A stretch of DNA of 64,000 bases from Clostridiales bacterium (GTDB lineage Bacteria; Bacillota; Clostridia; Lachnospirales; Lachnospiraceae): the NCBI GenBank assembly GCA_012735495.1, contig JAAYHD010000001.1, positions 1 to 64,000 of the forward strand. Direction: 5' to 3'. Below the pieces are notes generated by a model. That model was not told the origin of the DNA. It saw nothing but the letters and a program-made list of their open reading frames with translations, and made no database searches. A program made the translations under genes and the position numbers. Shown piece after piece: positions 56,776-64,000 of the stretch. Within the stretch, counting starts at the first letter, position 1. Every line of letters starts with the position of its first letter.

Positions 56776-56907
56776 ACATCTTATCATCCGGCAAACCCCG
56801 TGATTTATAGGCTTTATGCCTATATTTCAACATTTGAACATCCCTTATTATTATTACTTTTTTAATCATTTATATATATATATTACGGGAAGGGAGCAGA
56901 GACACAG

Positions 56908-58020
56908 ATGAAAATCAGTTGCCAAAAGTCAGATTTGTTAAACGGTGTTAATATTGTTATGAAAGCTGTTCCGGCAAAGTCCACCATGCCAATTCTGGAG
57001 TGCCTGATTATAGAGGCTTCCGGTCAGGGAATAAAGCTTATAGCAAACGATATGGAAATAGGCATAGAAACCTTTGTTAACGGAATGGTGCTGGAAACAG
57101 GATCTGTTGCGCTTAATGCAAAGGTATTTTCCGAAATAATAAGAAGGCTTCCTGACAATGAGGTTAACATATTTACCGATGATAACTATGTAACCGAAAT
57201 AACATGTGAAAAATCCAGGTTTTCCATTATGGGAAGATCCGGAGAGGAGTTTCCTAAACTTCCCGCTATAATCAAGGAAAGGCCCCTTACCCTGTCACAG
57301 TTTACTTTAAAGGAAATAATAAGGCAGACGGTCTTTTCGATATCGGACAACGAAAGCAACAAGATTATGACAGGAGAGCTGTTTGACATAAAGAAGAACG
57401 AGCTTAGGGTGATTTCCCTTGACGGACACCGTATATCTATTAGAAAGGTAATGCTTAAAGAAGAATATGAAGACAAGAAGGTTATAATTCCGGGAAAGAC
57501 CTTAAATGAGATAAGCAAGATACTTTCCGGTGAGGCGTCGTCGAATGCGGACATTTATTTTTCAGATAAGCACGCATTGTTCGAGTTCGATGACACCGTA
57601 GTTGTGACAAGGCTTATAGAAGGAGAGTATTACAGGATAGATCAGATGCTCTCGTCGGATTACGAAACAAAGATAAGCATAAATAAAAAGGAGCTTCTCA
57701 GCTGTATAGAACGTGCGACCCTGCTTATCAGGGAAACGGAAAAGAAACCAATTATAATAAACATCAGTGGAAACAATTTTGAATTAAGCGTAAATACATC
57801 CTTGGGCTCCATGAAAGAAGACATAGATATTGCCATGGAGGGAAAGGATATAATTATAGGATTTAACCCGAGATTCTTAACGGAAGCCCTAAGAGTAATC
57901 GATGATGAAATTGTGGATATATATCTGATAAATCCCAAGGCTCCGTGCTTCATAAGGGATAAGGAACAGACATATATCTACCTGATACTGCCTGTAAATA
58001 TTCATGTTAGATCGGAATAG
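56908..58020 (+). CDS. dnaN: DNA polymerase III beta sliding clamp
   Basis: DnaN is the ring clamp. The 370-residue protein has three repeated clamp domains, beginning MKISCQKSDLLNGVNIVMKAV and including RSGEEFPKLPAI; it ends with YIYLILPVNI. It follows dnaA with a gap of about 264 bases that holds origin elements, and GGGAAGGGAG before the start. Confidence 0.98.
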   Translation: MKISCQKSDLLNGVNIVMKAVPAKSTMPILECLIIEASGQGIKLIANDMEIGIETFVNGMVLETGSVALNAKVFSEIIRRLPDNEVNIFTDDNYVTEITCEKSRFSIMGRSGEEFPKLPAIIKERPLTLSQFTLKEIIRQTVFSISDNESNKIMTGELFDIKKNELRVISLDGHRISIRKVMLKEEYEDKKVIIPGKTLNEISKILSGEASSNADIYFSDKHALFEFDDTVVVTRLIEGEYYRIDQMLSSDYETKISINKKELLSCIERATLLIRETEKKPIIINISGNNFELSVNTSLGSMKEDIDIAMEGKDIIIGFNPRFLTEALRVIDDEIVDIYLINPKAPCFIRDKEQTYIYLILPVNIHVRSE

Positions 58021-58047
58021 TCCGGATACGGAGGACAAGGAGGAATA

Positions 58048-58257
58048 ATGACTGAAATAAAACTGAGGGACGAGTATATAAAACTGGGACAGGCACTAAA
58101 GGCAGCCGGTTTTGTAAAAAGCGGCGCCGAGGCCAAGGATGTTGTTGTTAACGGTATGGTTAAGGTAAACGGCCAGGTTGAGACGCGCAGGGGAAAAAAG
58201 CTGGTTGACGGGGATCTGGTCGAGTATGACGGAAAACAGATAAGGATTATGGGGTAA
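58048..58257 (+). CDS. S4-domain RNA-binding protein YaaA (RlbA)
   Basis: The 69-residue protein has an S4 domain (IKLGQALKAAGFVKSGAEAK, VVVNGMVKVNGQVETRRGKKL). It is the usual small gene between dnaN and recF. In Bacillus the homologue affects ribosome biogenesis. AAGGAGG precedes the ATG. Confidence 0.95.
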   Translation: MTEIKLRDEYIKLGQALKAAGFVKSGAEAKDVVVNGMVKVNGQVETRRGKKLVDGDLVEYDGKQIRIMG

Positions 58258-58288
58258 CAGGCGGCATGAAGGAAACGATGGTGTCATA

Positions 58289-61323
<3,035 letters not shown>

Positions 61324-61388
61324 TATGGGTTTTTCGTGGGGCATCATATTTAGGGAGACCTGTATAGCATGAAAACGGAGGAATAACA

Positions 61389-64000
61389 ATGGATGATTAT
61401 ATCTTCGATAAAGTACAGGATGTGGACCTGAAGAAAACCATGGAGACATCGTATATAGATTATGCCATGTCTGTCATAGTTTCCCGTGCGCTTCCCGATG
61501 TGCGGGACGGTTTGAAACCAGTTCAGAGAAGAATCCTGTATGCGATGAACGAATTGAATAACGGGCCTGACAAGCCGCACAGAAAATGCGCGCGTATTGT
61601 CGGTGATACAATGGGTAAATATCATCCGCATGGAGACAGCTCCATATATGATGCCTTGGTTAAGCTGGCACAGGATTTCTCTACCCGGTATCCGCTGATA
61701 GACGGTCACGGCAACTTTGGTTCCGTTGACGGGGACGGTGCGGCCGCCATGCGTTATACAGAGGCCCGGTTAAGCCGGATTTCCATGGAAATACTTTCCG
61801 ACATCAACAAGGATACGGTGGATTTTATTCCGAACTTTGACGAATCGGAAAAAGAACCGACAGTTCTTCCTTCCAGATTTCCAAACCTGTTGGTTAACGG
61901 AACATCAGGAATTGCGGTCGGAATGGCAACCAATATTCCCCCCCATAATCTCAGGGAAGTTATAAGCGGCGTTATTAAGATAATAGACAATCATATAGAA
62001 GAAAACAGGGAAACTGACGTAGAAGAAATTCTTGAAATCATCAAGGGACCGGATTTTCCAACCGGTGCCGAGATTGTCGGAGTATCCGGCATAGAAGAGG
62101 CATACAGGACTGGACGGGGGAAAATTAGGGTCAGGGCGGTGTCGGAAATCGAAACCTTGCCCAACGGCAAATCCCAAATCATCGTGACCGAGCTCCCCTA
62201 TATGGTAAACAAGGCCAGGCTGATTGAAAAAATAGCCGATCTGGTCAAAGAAAAGAAGATAGACGGGATAACGGAGCTTAGGGACGAGTCCGACCGCAAC
62301 GGAATGAGAATTGTAATTGAGCTGCGCCGGGATGTTAACGCCAATGTGATGCTTAACAAGCTGTACATGCATACCCAGATGCAGGACACCTTTGGGGTAA
62401 TAATGCTTGCCCTGGTAAATAACGAACCAAAGGTGCTTAACCTGATCCAGATGCTGAACTATTACCTAGACCATCAGAAGGATGTTGTAACCCGCCGGAC
62501 AAAATATGACCTTAACAAGGCGGAGGAAAGGGCACACATCCTGCAGGGCCTGCTGATTGCCCTGGATAATATTGACGAGGTAATAAACATCGTACGCCAT
62601 TCACCGAACGGCAACGTTGCCAAGGAAAGGCTGATGGAACGGTTCGGGCTTACGGATCCGCAGGCCCAGGCCATTATAGACATGAGGCTTCGCGCCCTGA
62701 CAGGCCTTGAAAGGGAAAAGATTGAAACGGAATACGCGGAGCTTCAGGTAAAAATAGAAGAATACAAGGCCATCCTGGCCGATGAAAGCAAACTCCTTGG
62801 AGTAATTAAAGAGGAGTTGGAGATTATCCGTGACAAATATGGTGACGAACGCCGTACAAAAATAACTTATGACGAGCTTGACATATCCATGGAGGATCTG
62901 ATACCGAATGAGACCTCCGTTATTGCCATGACAAAGCTGGGATACATCAAGAGAATGACCGTGGATAATTTTAAGAGCCAGCACCGCGGCGGCAAGGGAA
63001 TAAAGGGCATGCATACAATTGATGAAGACTTTATCGAGGATTTGTTCATGGCAAAAAACCATCAGTATATCATGTTCTTTACCAACAAGGGTCGGGTATA
63101 CCGTCTTAAAGCTTATGAAATACCCGAAGCCGGCAGAACCGCAAGGGGAACGGCAATAATCAACCTTCTGCAGCTTGCTCCGGAAGAAAGAATCTCCGCT
63201 GTGATTCCTATTAAGAAGTATGTTGAAGACCGGTTTGTATTTATGGCTACAAAGAATGGTATTGTTAAAAAGACCATATTCAAGGAATTTGCCAATATAA
63301 GAAAATCGGGCCTGAATGCGATAAACCTACGCGAGGATGACGAGCTGATAGAGGTTAAGATTACCGACGGCAACAAGGAAATATTCCTGGTTACCCAAAA
63401 CGGCATGTGCATAAGGTTCAACGAACAGGATGTAAGACCCATGGGAAGAGCGGCAACAGGTGTTATCGGAATGTCCCTGAGAGAAGGAGACGAGGTTGTG
63501 GGCATGCAGCTGAATACCCAGGGCGAATACCTGCTCTTCGTATCAGCAAACGGCATGGGCAAGAGGACTGCGATAAGCGAGTTTGGCACACAGCGCCGCG
63601 GCGGCAAGGGAGTTAAATGCTATAAAATAAACGATAAAACAGGAAAGGTAATCGGTGTAAAGGCTGTTAACGAGGACAATGAAGTCCTGTTGATTACAAC
63701 CGAAGGAACGGTTATCCGTATACTGGTCAGCGATATTTCCGCTTTGGGAAGGGACACCTCGGGAGTCAAGCTGATTAATCTTCAGGACAAAAATGAGTCC
63801 GTTGCCGGCATCGCAAAAGTAAAAGAGGAAAGCACAGCGGCCACTGACGACGATATTATAAAGAACCTGGAAAAGGAATTGAATGAGAATACGGCCATCT
63901 CCGACGATAAAGAACAGGAAGAGTATTATAATAAAGACGAAATCGACAGCGATGAATTTGACGAAGAAGACTCTGAGAATGAAGAACCGGACGACAACTA
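61389..64000 (+). CDS. gyrA: DNA gyrase subunit A, missing only the last base of its stop codon
   Basis: The ATG at 61389 follows GGAGG and opens 870 codons to the window edge, where the last two bases are TA, so the stop codon is almost certainly cut by one base (Tyr is possible). The breakage-reunion domain has [24 protein letters not shown]; the catalytic tyrosine is in [10 protein letters not shown]. Residues corresponding to E. coli S83 and D87 are Ser and Asp, so no common quinolone-resistance change is seen. The GyrA box QRRGGKG is present, with a second degenerate QHRGGKG. A Glu/Asp-rich tail of about 50 residues ends the protein. Confidence 0.98.
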   Translation, partial: MDDYIFDKVQDVDLKKTMETSYIDYAMSVIVSRALPDVRDGLKPVQRRILYAMNELNNGPDKPHRKCARIVGDTMGKYHPHGDSSIYDALVKLAQDFSTRYPLIDGHGNFGSVDGDGAAAMRYTEARLSRISMEILSDINKDTVDFIPNFDESEKEPTVLPSRFPNLLVNGTSGIAVGMATNIPPHNLREVISGVIKIIDNHIEENRETDVEEILEIIKGPDFPTGAEIVGVSGIEEAYRTGRGKIRVRAVSEIETLPNGKSQIIVTELPYMVNKARLIEKIADLVKEKKIDGITELRDESDRNGMRIVIELRRDVNANVMLNKLYMHTQMQDTFGVIMLALVNNEPKVLNLIQMLNYYLDHQKDVVTRRTKYDLNKAEERAHILQGLLIALDNIDEVINIVRHSPNGNVAKERLMERFGLTDPQAQAIIDMRLRALTGLEREKIETEYAELQVKIEEYKAILADESKLLGVIKEELEIIRDKYGDERRTKITYDELDISMEDLIPNETSVIAMTKLGYIKRMTVDNFKSQHRGGKGIKGMHTIDEDFIEDLFMAKNHQYIMFFTNKGRVYRLKAYEIPEAGRTARGTAIINLLQLAPEERISAVIPIKKYVEDRFVFMATKNGIVKKTIFKEFANIRKSGLNAINLREDDELIEVKITDGNKEIFLVTQNGMCIRFNEQDVRPMGRAATGVIGMSLREGDEVVGMQLNTQGEYLLFVSANGMGKRTAISEFGTQRRGGKGVKCYKINDKTGKVIGVKAVNEDNEVLLITTEGTVIRILVSDISALGRDTSGVKLINLQDKNESVAGIAKVKEESTAATDDDIIKNLEKELNENTAISDDKEQEEYYNKDEIDSDEFDEEDSENEEPDDN

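Larger units (their letters stand above)
56644..56907. other. Origin-linked intergenic region between dnaA and dnaN
   Basis: It contains three 9-mers in the same direction at an exact 11-base period (TGTTGATAA 56657, GGTTGATAA 56668, GGTTGATAT 56679), which are DnaA-box-like. A long inverted repeat follows (56734-56775). An A+T-rich stretch (56845-56885, with a run of TA) precedes the dnaN ribosome site and could be the unwinding element. It is the probable right part of the origin, by analogy with Bacillus. Confidence 0.6.

Overview
The window comes from the chromosomal replication origin region of a spore-forming anaerobic Firmicute, most likely a member of the Lachnospiraceae or a close relative. 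This rests on the classical origin block (gyrA, gyrB, recF, the S4-domain gene, dnaN and dnaA on one strand; rpmH, rnpA, yidD, yidC, jag, mnmE, mnmG, rsmG, parA and parB on the other), on sporulation genes (spmA, spmB, ricT), on families typical of Lachnospiraceae (DUF3881, DUF4446, DUF6128-like), and on an NrdG-type radical SAM enzyme. The assignment is an inference from gene content; no 16S gene is present.

Layout on the minus strand, right to left. rpmH, rnpA, yidD, yidC/jag, mnmE, mnmG and rsmG (54996 to 48040) are followed by a DegS/DegU-like two-component pair, parA/parB with two parS sites, a DUF4446 protein, an HD-GYP protein and a DUF3881 protein. Then come tRNA-Arg, trmB, a small basic ORF, trxA, tRNA-Lys, a LacI-type sensor fused to GGDEF, and a housekeeping cluster (gmk-like, yaaR, holB, ricT, a TrmN6-like methylase, rsmI, and a TPR/MORN protein). 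Further left are spmA/spmB, an AmmeMemoRadiSam pair, tatD/rsmA, carB, a DUF6128-like protein, tadA with the SRP RNA, a cyclic-nucleotide-domain protein paired with a TPR/ATPase protein, murA, an ATPase-less ABC-type operon, and metK followed by a two-component system.

Plus-strand genes are few left of the origin: an HD-GYP protein, a lone Ig-like domain protein, an NrdG-like activase, abrB, a D-Ala-D-Ala carboxypeptidase and a probable small RNA. From 55294 the strand switches and dnaA, dnaN, the S4 gene, recF, gyrB and gyrA run rightwards. gyrA reaches the window edge with only the last base of its apparent stop codon missing.

The least ordinary material is as follows. (1) An operon at 3784-8285 encodes a Cys-rich secreted protein, a lipoprotein that appears to join a beta-propeller to a solute-binding domain, two permeases without an ATPase, and a membrane-anchored adaptor-like protein. 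(2) A promoter-hairpin-terminator unit without a convincing ORF at 37556-37724 is probably an undescribed small RNA. (3) YidC and Jag read as one protein through a G8 tract. (4) Two reading frames are broken at A6 tracts. Points 3 and 4 may be biology or sequence error and need read-level checking. Most of the window is ordinary core genome.
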